A stretch of 64,000 nt of DNA from assembly GCF_012273895.1 (NCBI RefSeq), contig NC_052109.1, positions 5,966,432 through 6,030,431 of the forward strand, written 5' to 3'. Position 1 is the first letter of the stretch. Each line of letters opens with the position of its first letter. Position numbers and translations under genes: made by a program. This DNA comes from Zerene cesonia (taxonomy: Eukaryota > Arthropoda > Insecta > Lepidoptera > Pieridae). This document shows, one piece after another, positions 1-11,669 of the stretch. Below the pieces are notes generated by a model that saw only the letters and a list, made by a program, of their open reading frames with translations, was not told where the DNA came from and made no database searches.

Positions 1-253
1 TAAAGTAAACTAACCAATTCCATATTATTATCAAAAACAGTGAGGATAGAAGTTGTAAGTGGAATATAGTTGATACGAAGATATTATTTCCGAGGTCCTG
101 CAAATGATTCTAGCGAAAGTAAAACAGCCAATTCTAACTCTCAACTCATCTGATGCTAAACTTACCCATAGTCCAAGAGGCGACCTATTAAAACTTCAAC
201 GTATAGTATTTAATAGATTATTAATAAATTAAGCATATACAGATCTAGAATTG

Positions 254-569
254 GCAGCAGTGTTGGCTCAGTGGTGAGAACCTCGGACTTCAAAATCGAT
301 AAGTCGAGGTTTGAGACCGGGGCGAGCGTGCAGGAAATGAATTGATTTTTCAATTTATCTGCACATGTGGATAAAATCACCACTGCTTAAAACGGTGAAG
401 GAAAACATCGTGAGGAAACCGGCATGTACAAGAATCAAAAAAGTTCAACGACATCCGACATCTGCCAACCCGCACTTGGCCAGAGTGGTGGATTATGGCC
501 TAAACCCTCTTAGGAGGCCTGTGTCCCAGCAGTGGGAACATATAAGGGCAAATGATGATGATGATGATG
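254..569 (+). mobile_element. tRNA-derived SINE, family S1 (full copy with TSD)
   Basis: The 5' head has RNA polymerase III promoter boxes: A box TGGCTCAGTGG at 264-274 and B box GGTTTGAGACC at 308-318. A body of about 200 bp and a (GAT)n tail follow. The insertion is flanked by a perfect 13-bp target-site duplication, AGATCTAGAATTG, at 241-253 and 570-582. SINEs of this kind are mobilised in trans by LINE enzymes. Related copies lie at 11091-11365, 41254-41519, 53024-53079 (tail only), 25955-26145 (old) and 31118-31205 (old, minus). A short frame inside it is not a gene. Confidence 0.85.
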
Positions 570-582
570 AGATCTAGAATTG

Positions 583-2440
583 TATATGCTTAATCTATCA
601 CAGTTGATACGTATTATAAAGCTAGTTAGCAGTCAAATTAGGTATTATTTGAGCCAAGATTACAAGAGCACTAGACACGTGGCCTCAAGCGTGGAGATTC
701 AAAGAAATAACGTCAGTTTAATATTGTGCCTGTATTCGATCTCTAAATATTTTCACGATCTCCGCTCTGACTATACTCCCTTCAACCACTTTATCATCCA
801 AGTTTCCAAGTTATGACGTTTATTTGGCTTTGGTCGCGCTAAGTAAAGAGTAAACACTTCACTATCTCTGCGTTCAGAACTGGACGCAACTTCTTATCTA
901 TAATACGAATCACGTAACAAACAGAATGTTTCAATCTTCACACTTACTATAAAGCTGAAGAGTTTGTTTGTCTTGCTCTAATCTCGGAAACTACTACTGG
1001 AAATATATATTTAAACCAACCACTTAAGTAAAATCAAAATAAACTTTCATCAGCAATCGTGTCGCTATTATTTCTCATACAATAATTATTCTTTGTAAAC
1101 ATAGCAATCCTAGCAGATATAAATTTAAATAACTTAGTGTTTTGTCTATTAAATAGATTAAAAAGAAGTAATTTCATTAAAATGTATAGATGTATTTTTC
1201 AACCGACGTCCCGAAATCGAAGGAGATTCTCAATACGACATAATTTTATTTAAAGTAATAACCCAAAGAGCGTCAGAGAACTTTATTGTAGAAAAGTATC
1301 ATTAGAATGAGTACTTAAAACAGGCTTCCCTACATTTTGTATTCTCTTATTGATCTAGGTAAAGTAACGATACAAAAACTTCTAACACTCTCTGTAGAAA
1401 AGTTCGTTTCATTGCAATCGTTACAATGGATCTGTGTAAGAATTAATTCAGTTAGAAGCGTAGTTAAAACTCTAGTTCCCAACAACAATTTAAAATGAAA
1501 ATAGGTGTTGTACAAATAGCACAACTTTTAATGGGAACGTTTTAATTCAAAGTTCTAAAGGCTATAAGAACTTTTGAGTTATAGAGTCAGTCGAGTTATA
1601 GAGAACGCATTGTCGAAAAATCGCTGGGCATTTTAAGTTAAAATTTATATTTTACGTAAAATAAACTTTTACTTATCAAATTCACAATTTCTGTGATTAA
1701 ATTATAATTCAATACAAGATTCCCTGGCGTTACTCCTAGTTATCGGATATCATTACAGCTACAGTTTAAATAATGAGTATAAATAATAACTTACCCTCTT
1801 AAAGAAAAGTAAATAAACTCACTACTAACAATAGGAATTTCAAGAAATAATCGAGCCATTTTCAACCATTTAATCAATTTAACGTAATATTTTATAATGT
1901 GAGTTATTTATTGTCCCAAAGGCACACGCGTCCGGTATTTACGACAGAGCTGGCATTGTGTCTCGGCCACTGAAATACGGCATGCTTTGTTCAGTGCATT
2001 GCTTAATATTCTACACATGCAGTTAACTTGGTTTATCGATATATTTCAACATATTATAAATCATAAGCTAAATATAATAATGCCATAGATCATTCCTTAT
2101 CCTGTATCGCTGCAAAGTATTAAGATGGTTTTATAAGGAAATAACCATTTATTAATGATTTTAATATACGTATTAAATTATTATATAACGATTAAATTAA
2201 CCTCAAGGGGTGACGTTACGTACAATTTCATGAAGGTCTCTTATACGCATTGTATTTTATGCGAAGTTGGAGATTGCTTTCCTTATGCTTGATCCTTATC
2301 AACTATTTACTTTCCGGGAAATTAAAAATCAGATGATTGGTGAGTATTTATTTTAAAACAAGCTGGAATTATAAATCATAGGCTTACGTTGGACTGATAA
2401 GGTTTTGACGTGACAACGTCTTAAATTAGGTTGCGGCTTG
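583..2440. other. AT-rich intergenic DNA, no gene recognised
   Basis: No exon, RNA gene or intact element was recognised. At about 948-1015 there is a family G fragment (AAGCTGAAGAGTTTG followed by CTAATCTCGG). Short open frames at 580-816 and 1330-1524 (minus) have no recognisable content. Confidence 0.4.
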
Positions 2441-3240
2441 GAGGCACTCATGAAAAAGTGTAACGCCCGGTAACGTTACGATGAGTCACCGAACTATGGT
2501 CCGCCGCGCGCGCAGCACTAGAGAATTAGGCGCATTGAATCGGCGCGTGCTTGTGTCTCTGTCTCTGTCTTTTTAGTAAACAAAATGTATTTTCTATAGT
2601 TAAAATTTGTGCAATTCTTATTTTCATTCAATTCCTTGTTCCTATTGTGCAATTTAATAATATTCATATCAATAAATATTCTACCGAGAAAAAGACGTTG
2701 TCACGTAAAATCTTCGCCCGTAAAACTTTACAGGCAACCATTTTTTTTTACTAGTACTAATGTCTAATGTGGATACATTTATATTAATATTTACTGCAAT
2801 TATTATTCTAACAGCAAAATTCACACTAAGGTTTAATTGCACTATTTCAAATACAAAACTAGAAAACTATTTAACACTATTTAAAGTCATTGAAACTGAA
2901 TAACGGCACTACGTGAAAAACCTCATTTAACTACATATTTAAAGTCATAAGAACTAAACATAAGTACTACATGGAACAATCCCCATTTATCAGAAAATTT
3001 AAAGTCATTACAACTAAATAACGGTGCTACATGGAACATACCTAATTTAGTGCACGCCCTGAGTGACAGCGAACAGCGCGCGCAGTTTGCATCCGTGGCA
3101 CATGCATCAAACCCTCCATTGTCTTAGAACTCATTAGCATATTTTACCCATATAGAAAGCGAGATCAATTTTACAATGCCGTAGATTTCATAGTAATGCT
3201 ATCTCGCTCTGTTTACCGACATTCAAAATTAAGACCACAG
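2441..3240. repeat. Unclassified repeat region with a 58/60-bp tandem triplication
   Basis: Two GC-rich patches containing GCGCGCGCAG (about 2500-2515 and 3077-3090) flank an AT-rich interior. In the interior a unit beginning ATTTAAAGTCAT occurs three times, at 2879, 2937 and 2997. Each copy shares internal words such as AACTAAATAACGG and CTACATGGAACA. The arrangement could be the remnant of one mobile element, but no coding capacity or terminal repeat was recognised. Confidence 0.55.
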
Positions 3241-3914
3241 ATAATATAATACTATACTAGTAAGACGTTCTAACCTTCTTAATATACGAAGACCTATATA
3301 TTTGGCACCAAAAACATAAAATTACCCCAAAATGTTTAAAGGTTAATCGAAATTAAGCAGGGTACTCCTGAATTCTTAAGGTACGTGATAGGAATATTTA
3401 CCCCACCACTGGACCTCTATCTGCCTTACAAAATATCTGGGTCAACACAAAAACCCTTAGTAAATTTTTCTTTGATTTCGTCTTGATTACAATGTTAAAA
3501 TTGCATATTTAATACCCACTGTTTGCAGTATTTCATAATAACTTTTTTGTTATGCTGTTAGAACCATTTATATTGAATCGAACGGATTGTGCTAAGGAAG
3601 TTAGAATCTACCACATACTATACATTAGCGCAGTCCCTCTATTGGATGGTTATTAACAAAACAGATTTTGAATCTGGTGTATAAATTGCTAATCGTGCTT
3701 CTTTTACCATATGAATTCAAATTGTTATATAATCTAAAGTGAATATTTTTAAGCAGAAACAACAAACAATCTTAACGATTAAATTAAAAATTTCTTCATT
3801 TTTCTTAAAATAAAAATCGATTTTGGTCAAATAAATTTAATAGAATGATGCAGTTCAATTGCCCAATTATTATTCCCTACTATGTTGATGATATGTAATA
3901 CAAAACATACCAAA

Positions 3915-4055
3915 CATTTAGAAATTAAAAACTTTTCAACGCATTTTAAAAGCGATTTATTCATTATATTACTAACCCGACGATTCACACATTACAGCGT
4001 GCGTGGTCACGGGGAGACACGTTTAAAATCCGTAAAAGTTTTTAATTTCTAAATG
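3915..4055. mobile_element. MITE-like element with 22-bp perfect inverted repeats
   Basis: The sequence at 3915-3936 is the exact reverse complement of 4034-4055 (22 bp, starting CATTTAGAAATTAAAAACTT). Pairing continues imperfectly inward (GCATTTTAAA against TTTAAAATCC). The interior contains GCGATTTATTCATTATATTA and GTGGTCACGGGGAGACACG, which resemble a repeat I know from Lepidoptera. Directly to the right is a word (GCGTAAAATCAAACACAAGA) that recurs at about 25735 and, reversed and beside a second partial element, at about 52360-52480. No transposase is encoded. Confidence 0.6.
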
Positions 4056-4225
4056 TATAATACTAGCGTAAAATCAAACACAAGAAAATAATACCAAATA
4101 TTTGTCATATAACATAGCACTTGGCAAATATCGACAGCTTTATATCGGAATTGCATTTCCATAGCTGAATTCTATATCCTAGTCTATGTTATTCTTGTTA
4201 CATGCTGTCTATTCGTATCTGTATC

Positions 4226-4415
4226 GTCACTACATAGGATAAAGCAAAATGGTATGCTTACAGACACAGACGGCAGAAAGCGATTTTTAGATCACATAAC
4301 AAATTTTGATGGGGTTTATTTAAAAGATAGAATGACTCAATGTTACATGTATAATAACATAAAATAAAGGGGGGGAAAGTGATTTTACTCCGAATTTAAG
4401 CGGGCAAAAGCTAGT
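4226..4415 (+). repeat. Family D repeat (RTE-like 3' end)
   Basis: It starts with the CACTACATA motif and ends AAGCGGGCAAAAGCTAGT, with an internal block around AATTTTGATGGGG. Similar + strand copies lie at 34503-34702, 42505-42694 and 49230-49421, so the boundaries come from mutual comparison within this window. Confidence 0.6.
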
Positions 4416-4420
4416 TTCTA

Positions 4421-6090
4421 ATATTTTAAAATTCAGATTTGTCTTATATGCTAGTAATAAACATGTTTATATTAGCTGTTAATATTCGAAAATTGTTTAT
4501 AAACATGCAGACATTTACCAAATACTTCAATTGTTGTTCCAATTAATAATAAACAGCTATGAATCCTCGAAACAACGAAATCATTGTAGATATTGCTAAC
4601 CTAATTGATTGCTACGTGGGATCCGAATATCTAAACAGATTCATTTAACAAACATAATAATTCCAAATGCATCACACAATCGCATTCCATAATTGAAAAT
4701 GCTTTCAGTCCTGATGATAAAATGTAGTTTATGGCGGGAAACGCTTTTGGCAGAATTTACGACACTAACGGCAAGAATTCACTCATGAATTGTGTAACAT
4801 AATATTATTATTGTTTTATTCGACAGAGAGTTTTGTTACAATGATAGATAATACTAATATCTATAATTAAAATAATTTTCATTAACCGTAAAGAAATCAT
4901 AATTTTCGTAGTGAAGATATTTTTGTTATTGATTGAACCCACGGGCAAAAACGCATATATATATATAGCTCATGCCTCATTATCTCTCTTATTTTGGACC
5001 ACATATTACCATGAGAGAAAAATATACGTTTATTCTTAATATTTACGTCACCACATAACCCCAAAAAAGATTTTTTTCATTGCGCTTTATTAATAACTAG
5101 CCGTTCACCCCGGTTTCGTCCGTAGTACATACATAGCATATGTCAATCAGTGAAGTTGAATCTTTAAGGTGAAAGAATTTTTAAAAATCGGTCTAGTAGT
5201 TGTTGTGTGAAAACATTACAAACTAACAAAAATACGAAAGTTTACTTTGAAAGTGTAGATTAATTACCAATTTAAATAGTTTTTAAGATTGATCAATACA
5301 ACATTTATGGCGGAGTTACGATTTGTTCAATGTACAATGTATTACAGTTTTTGGGGTTCTTTTGTACTAGATAAAGATTAGTCTGAGACTGGAAGTGGTA
5401 AATCGTGACAGGTTCTATGGTCTAGTGATTGCAACTTGCAAGAAAATAGGGGGAAGAGATTGCTTATTATCGATAATTGTAAGGCCCACACCACAGTCGT
5501 AAAACTGATCGAAAGTAATATCTGATGTACCTTAAGGCAATACTAAAATAAAAGCTCACCTCAGCTTCATCATGTTGAAGTTAAGGTACGTTGAAGGACG
5601 CAGGGTTGATTCCCGCCTCATGATCGGAATTATTGTTTGTAATATTTTTTCAAAATACACTTATAAGCATTTCATTGCTTAAAGTAGACACGTAGTAAGG
5701 CTATATTAATAAATAATATAGTTTAACTAAGGGTCATTAAGTGATCAGCTGCCGCCACGGTACGTCGAAATAAGCTGATTCGAAACCCGCATCATTTTCA
5801 CACCTTTTCCTTGTAAACTTTCTAGAATTTTTATAAGATTTTTATTTTAAAAACAAAAAATATGTTAATTTACGTTGTTCTACAAATAGACTCGTACTTT
5901 AAATTTTTTTTATTGTAATTAATGGTATTTAACTTCCAGTTAATCTCACTCGATGCGATTATTAAATTTTTTGCCTTAATAATAACAGTTTAACATATAT
6001 AAACACGCTGCAACTATGTTGTAGGCGCCGAAATTATCCACGAGTACACATAATAAAATAATAAATACAGTCACTATGAAACTTAAAGTC
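4421..6090. other. Intergenic; weak RTE-like fragment near 5096-5245
   Basis: The segment 5096-5245 (AACTAGCCGTTCACCCCGG, then AAAAATCGGTCTAGTAGTTG) resembles the 3' end of an RTE-type LINE on the + strand; a diverged relative lies near 59543-59770. The rest is AT-rich with nothing recognised. A phrase at about 5600-5625 resembles a pol III B box, but no paired A box lies at a tRNA-like distance. Confidence 0.4.
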
Positions 6091-6091
6091 T

Positions 6092-6383
6092 TACTAGCTG
6101 TGACCCGCGGTTGAAACCGCGTAAGTCCGTATCCCGTAGGAATATCGGTGTAAAAAGTGCCTATGTGTTATTTCAGTTGTCCAGCTATCTACGAAGCAAA
6201 ATAGTATTATTATTCACCAATAGATGTCAGGAAAAAAAAAAACACGAATAAAACACGAATATGACATTTTCTAAAAAAAATACCTAGCTAGATCGATTTA
6301 TCGCGCCCGAAACCCCCTATATACTAAATTTCATGAAAATCGTTGGAGCCGATTCCGAGATTCCAATTATATATATATATATA
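6092..6383 (+). repeat. Family C2 repeat (RTE-like 3' end), left of assembly gap
   Basis: It begins ACTAGCTGTGACCCGCGG and runs through GTAAGTCCGTATCCCGTAGG to ATCGTTGGAGCCGATTCCGA, then enters a (TA)n run cut by the N block. The element resumes at 7384-7415 (CAAGAATTGCTCGTTTAAAG). A complete inverse copy at 24761-25074 shows the same order without interruption. Confidence 0.75.
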
Positions 6384-7383
6384 NNNNNNNNNNNNNNNNN
6401 NNNNNNNNNNNNNNNNNNNNNNNNNNNNNNNNNNNNNNNNNNNNNNNNNNNNNNNNNNNNNNNNNNNNNNNNNNNNNNNNNNNNNNNNNNNNNNNNNNNN
6501 NNNNNNNNNNNNNNNNNNNNNNNNNNNNNNNNNNNNNNNNNNNNNNNNNNNNNNNNNNNNNNNNNNNNNNNNNNNNNNNNNNNNNNNNNNNNNNNNNNNN
6601 NNNNNNNNNNNNNNNNNNNNNNNNNNNNNNNNNNNNNNNNNNNNNNNNNNNNNNNNNNNNNNNNNNNNNNNNNNNNNNNNNNNNNNNNNNNNNNNNNNNN
6701 NNNNNNNNNNNNNNNNNNNNNNNNNNNNNNNNNNNNNNNNNNNNNNNNNNNNNNNNNNNNNNNNNNNNNNNNNNNNNNNNNNNNNNNNNNNNNNNNNNNN
6801 NNNNNNNNNNNNNNNNNNNNNNNNNNNNNNNNNNNNNNNNNNNNNNNNNNNNNNNNNNNNNNNNNNNNNNNNNNNNNNNNNNNNNNNNNNNNNNNNNNNN
6901 NNNNNNNNNNNNNNNNNNNNNNNNNNNNNNNNNNNNNNNNNNNNNNNNNNNNNNNNNNNNNNNNNNNNNNNNNNNNNNNNNNNNNNNNNNNNNNNNNNNN
7001 NNNNNNNNNNNNNNNNNNNNNNNNNNNNNNNNNNNNNNNNNNNNNNNNNNNNNNNNNNNNNNNNNNNNNNNNNNNNNNNNNNNNNNNNNNNNNNNNNNNN
7101 NNNNNNNNNNNNNNNNNNNNNNNNNNNNNNNNNNNNNNNNNNNNNNNNNNNNNNNNNNNNNNNNNNNNNNNNNNNNNNNNNNNNNNNNNNNNNNNNNNNN
7201 NNNNNNNNNNNNNNNNNNNNNNNNNNNNNNNNNNNNNNNNNNNNNNNNNNNNNNNNNNNNNNNNNNNNNNNNNNNNNNNNNNNNNNNNNNNNNNNNNNNN
7301 NNNNNNNNNNNNNNNNNNNNNNNNNNNNNNNNNNNNNNNNNNNNNNNNNNNNNNNNNNNNNNNNNNNNNNNNNNNNNNNNNNN
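6384..7383. other. Assembly gap 1 (1000 N)
   Basis: Exactly 1000 unknown bases, which suggests a fixed-size placeholder. Both edges sit in a (TA)n microsatellite of one family C2 repeat copy. Reading frames spanning it are meaningless. Confidence 0.98.
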
Positions 7384-7546
7384 TATACAAGAATTGCTCG
7401 TTTAAAGGTATAAGATAAAGAAGAATTACCTTAGTTCTAAATTTGTAAATACAAATCAATGAAAACAAACAAGTCCGAATAATCGTAAAAAACAAATCGA
7501 ATGGGATAAACACATCGCTAGCTTTTATCTTATTAGCTTTTATTTT

Positions 7547-7679
7547 ATTGAACCCGTTCTATATGGATGTATAACAGCTATATAACAGCTATATGGAGAT
7601 ATAACGGGTTCAATGCTACGTTAAGTACCGATCTGATCAAGATACTGTCGATACTAATCCTAGCTATGACAGTATCTTG
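7547..7679. repeat. Two adjacent inverted repeats (hairpins)
   Basis: Hairpin 1 has arms ATTGAACCCGTT (7547-7558) and AACGGGTTCAAT (7603-7614) around a direct repeat of TATATAACAGC-like words. Hairpin 2 has arms CAAGATACTGTC (7638-7649) and GACAGTATCTTG (7668-7679). Both have perfect 12-bp arms. No function can be read from the sequence. Confidence 0.6.
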
Positions 7680-7702
7680 TTCATAGAACTTAAAAAATAT
7701 TA

Positions 7703-7911
7703 TTAGACGCTCATCCCGGCTCCGGTCGGATATCTAAATTCCTGTTTTATCCCAAAGGAGCATTTAATCGGGATAAAAAGTATTTTATCACCCAGGTCAG
7801 CTCATACCCTGTCTGTATACGAAATTTCATTATGATCCGTTGAGCAGTTTCAGCGTGATTGACAGACAAACATACAACAAACAAACTTTCACGTTTATTA
7901 TATTAGTGTGA
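7703..7911 (+). repeat. Family C3 repeat (RTE-like 3' end)
   Basis: It contains GCTCATCCCGGCTCC, TTTAATCGGGATAAAAAGTA and GTTTCAGCGTGATTGACAGA, and ends TTATATTAGTGTGA. The same order occurs at 53862-54062 (+) and 25141-25338 (minus). The short AT-rich 'ATTAGT' end is typical of RTE-type tails in Lepidoptera; the family name is an inference. Confidence 0.65.
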
Positions 7912-8136
7912 TTTGTGTGATAATATCATTCACACACAAATCGCATATGCAAATTTTCTTTATTTGTGTCTTACAACAGTTTTAAAATAAACTTTATAAC
8001 ATTTTAAGGTACATAAAAATAAATATTGTATAATTACTAAATAGACTAGTTGTTGATGCAACCCTATAAGCCATTCTAGCGCTTGCATTACTCCGATTTT
8101 GAGCACAGCTACATAACGAAAGTCATACTATAAACA

Positions 8137-8338
8137 ACTAGCTGCGCCCTGCGGTTTCACTCGCGTAAGTCCGTATCCCGTAAGAATTTCGGGATAAAAA
8201 GTTTCCAATATGTTTTTCCTGTTGTCCAGCTGTCTACGTACCAAATTTCATTGCAACTGGTTCAGTCGTTTTTGTGTGAAAGAGCAACAAACACACACAC
8301 ATCCTTACAAACTTTCGCATTTATAATATTAGTAGGAT
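8137..8338 (+). repeat. Family C1 repeat (RTE-like 3' end)
   Basis: It contains the C1 signature: GCGGTTTCACTCGCGTAAGT, then a GGGATAAAAAG block, CCAAATTTCATTGCAACTGG, an ACAAACACACACACATCC run, and the end TTATAATATTAGTAGGAT. Near-identical copies lie at 30456-30655, 42263-42460 (minus), 47300-47374, 47386-47585 (minus), 53159-53374 and 54149-54355. Confidence 0.7.
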
Positions 8339-9879
8339 AGCAGGATGTCTTAAAAATAGCATTAACTCCTTTCTGGTTTTCTTTGTTTGTTTCATGCAAT
8401 TTAAAATCTTAAATCTTCAGTGATAAAGTGTTTAATAGAACAGTTGTAAAGCCAAAATGTCAATGTCGATTGATCAGACTTTTAATCAAGCGACTCGCTA
8501 TCTGTCCTTTGATGGTACGCAAATTGGATTTACATGTGAAACGAACAACGTAAAGGCAGACGGCAGAATTTAGTGCTTCGTGGCATTCGTCACCTGAGGT
8601 GCTGAAATATATTAATTTGTTGTGAAACACGTACGCCATTTTAAATGGTCGAAACTGTTATCCAATGTACATTGGTACTTATGTAAATGTATACCTTCGC
8701 GGCAGTTGATAAATGTACGTAAATTTTTTTGTTTGTTTGTATGTTTGTTCCGACTATTTACTTGACCGATTTTGACGGGAATTTCGGTTCGTTACTCAGC
8801 TGGCTATTCGCACGAATGCGTGAAAGCACCATTAGATTTAGGAACATCACGATATTATCTACCCATATTATAAAATCACACTCTAAAGATATCCTCCACT
8901 TTGCATGTGTGAGTTAGGATAAGCACGTTTATGCATTCTTTGTGTGCGTAAGAGTTCAACGCCCTGAAGCTGGCGAACAGCCACCTTACAAATCATGGTC
9001 TTAACATAGATCTTGGCCTGTGAGTAAGCTTGACCGCATCCATTACTCATTCATATCTTTCGCGATTTTCTGAACGGCCACAACTCAAATAATATTATAA
9101 AAGAGTCGCTTCACTGGAAGAATATACCTTTGTACTCTAATTCCTTTTTTATTAAGGTTATTGTGTCTGATAACTATTTTAATTTTCATATATAAAGATA
9201 ATTAAACAAATCTTTCTCTCCGTACATCTGATTATTTGGAAAAACTCGCCACAACATATGTAACGTTAGGGCCGCCTATTGTTGTGATGTATATTAGTTT
9301 TTGGTTTATTGTAGATTATTCAATTCAAATTATATATTTGAATGTTTGCGATAGGTTACGTAAACACTCTTTGAAAACATGTTTAAGAAACAGATAGTGT
9401 TTTAATTGTACTTTATTGCTCTAAATCTTTACAACCTCTTATATATTGGTTTATTAACATTGCTGAATCATGTCTCTTTATCAGTAACTCATGTGAAAAT
9501 ACTGAGTGCAGTTTTCACCCACTCATTCCTAAAAAAAGGGTTACAGCTAGATACTCTGCCTGGAAGGACTACGCCTAAAGAATAGATCGATAAGCCAAGA
9601 TTAACTTTTTCTCTTTTGGTAGATCCTAATTTCTCATTTTCCTAAAATATGTAATGAAATGAAGACCTTGAACTAATATTATCTTATTTCTAAAAGGAAA
9701 ATCTTCTTTCGTCGGCACCAAGAATTTGATTTAACCTCACTAATATATTAAAATACAGATCTCTTCATACTATGGCTTAAATGTAAATGTAGATGTTACA
9801 CAGAATGGACGTTTGATTCCTGGTCGCGCCAATATATATTAATTTCGATATTAAGCGGACTGTAAAACTTAATCTACGT
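8339..9879. other. Intergenic, nothing recognised
   Basis: AT-rich sequence with no splice-supported exon, RNA gene or repeat that I can place. The small open frame at 8729-8917 has low-information composition and no family match that I know. Confidence 0.35.
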
Positions 9880-10365
9880 GGTGTAGCGAAATAGGGAAAG
9901 ACAGGAACACACGGCACGTACCTCGTCTGAGGGAGTAGCGTCCAAGCAAGCACGCGGCACAGCACCACGCGGTCAAGGGTCCTCCAGCTCGGGCCAGGCA
10001 GACCAGACCCAGTCCTTCACTCCACACACACACACGTGGCGGTTCAGCGCGACCAAATGGGAAGGCGGGGTTACACTAGCACAATGCCCGAGATATCTAG
10101 AGAACCTCGTGAAGGTTCTCCGGCGGTTCCGGGTTACGATCTTAATGAAAGATCTCTTCGATTGATGCGGTGACAAGTAAGCCTCATAAAGACTGTCCGG
10201 CGGTATGCGAATTATACACGAAATGTCTAGAGGCCTCGTGAAGGCACTCCGGCGGTTATTTAGATCCGATCGTCACGGAAGATCGATGCAGACTGTGTGT
10301 GTCGTATATGCGTCACTACGTCCAATAGGGACGTTGCGGTTGCTTTAAAAGCGAGCGGTGATTGG
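9880..10365 (-). promoter_or_regulatory. GC-rich island, candidate promoter or first exon (minus strand)
   Basis: This stretch is clearly richer in G+C and CpG than its surroundings. It holds two diverged copies of a unit of about 70 bp (10089-10170 and 10219-10290) that share TCTAGAG, CCTCGTGAAGG and CTCCGGCGGTT. On the minus strand a CCAAT word and a TTTTAAA word lie at about 10345-10365. A donor-like GTACGT (plus 9916-9921) would end an exon reading CAGACGAG. There is also a (CA)n tract at 10022-10034. Small minus-strand frames (9973-10176) are not recognisable. This could be a host promoter and 5' exon or the remnant of a GC-rich element. Confidence 0.3.
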
Positions 10366-11090
10366 TTGTGCTCGCATGTAAGGAGGGTAGTTGGATTACA
10401 CCACAAAATAATAAATATTTAATTTTAATTCACTATTTTAATAATATTGGTTACCAATTCCTGTTGAATATAAATAATTATTTCCTACAAAAAATATCAT
10501 TGGCGTCCCTGGGGATATTTGGATATTGGACAATATTTGCTCCAAATTCTACAACTGGAGTAAATGACAACAATTCTGCATCAAACACAAAATGTTAATC
10601 AGCTAAAAACCTACGGAGTTATCGGGAAACAAACTAAAAAATAAAACTAAGTCGATTTGAGAATCTGTTTCGTTTTTGGAACGTCGGTTGAAAATAAAAA
10701 ATCAAGCTACGAAAGATCGCACGTAATATTATATCTGGGGTTTATTTATTATTGTTTTAAAAATAAAATAGCAAAACATCATTTAAACTATAAAAATGAC
10801 AAGAGATGATAAGAATGAAACTCAACTCTAAAAATTAAAAAAAAGAAATGACTTTTCGAAAAATCTTAGTAACAATAGACTTGCAAGATAATAACGAAGA
10901 TCTAATATTATTTAAAATTAGGCATTTAATTAAAGAACAAAAGGTCTGAGCTTAGTTGTTCTTACAAAACAAAAGGCAGCTTATCTGAAGACTCAGTAAC
11001 GAAGGTAATATCTGCTATCGTAACACTTATTGCTTATATCCTATATTTAAATACTAGTACTTATTTAAAGGCTAGTACGTATTTAAAAAA
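10366..11090. other. Intergenic, nothing recognised
   Basis: AT-rich. Just before the next SINE, an 18-bp unit (TTTAAATACTAGTACTTA, then TTTAAAGGCTAGTACGTA) is repeated in tandem at about 11045-11086. Confidence 0.35.
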
Positions 11091-11365
11091 GCAGTGGTGG
11101 CTCAGTGGTGGGAAGCTCGGACTTTAAAATCGATAAGTCAGGGTTCGAGACTGGGCGAGCGTTTCGAGCGTGCAGGAAATAATTAGATTTTTTAATTTAT
11201 CTGCACATGTGGATAACATCACCAAGGAAACCGGCCTGTCCAAGAATCAAAAGTTCGACGACATGTGACATCTGCCAATCTGCACTTGGGCAGCGTAGTG
11301 GATTATGGCCTGTCCCTCATAGGAGGCCTGTGGGAACATGTATGGGCTGATGATGATGATGATGA
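11091..11365 (+). mobile_element. tRNA-derived SINE, family S1
   Basis: The A box TGGCTCAGTGG and B box GGGTTCGAGACTG are present near the 5' end, followed by the S1 body and a (GATGAT)n tail at the 3' end. The body has several small deletions relative to the copy at 254-569. No convincing target-site duplication was found. Confidence 0.8.
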
Positions 11366-11669
11366 CTTATTTTATTAATCAGATTACTTTTGCCGTCCTA
11401 AGCTTACGTTAACAAATCTTATTAGTAGCAGTCCAGATCGCGTACCTATACAATGGTGAAAGAATTATTTGATATCGGCCCAGTGTCTTTGCACGTTCAA
11501 ACAATCAAAAAAACTTCAGCTTTATATATTACTAGATGGTAAGTCATGCAAATTAAAATTAACTTGTTGGATAGTACTCTGCAGCATCTCTACTCTACTT
11601 TAAAATATACATAGAAGTTTGTGTTTACCGAGCTTCGACTACTGTTAACTTATTTTACACCATTATTAT

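Noticed and set aside
5395..5640. Possible tRNA gene or SINE (A-box-like word at 5420, B-box-like word at 5605)
   Set aside because: The boxes are about 190 nt apart, too far for a tRNA, and no cloverleaf is apparent.
6317..7513. Long frames of about 350-400 codons on both strands
   Set aside because: They consist almost wholly of unknown residues from the 1000-N gap.
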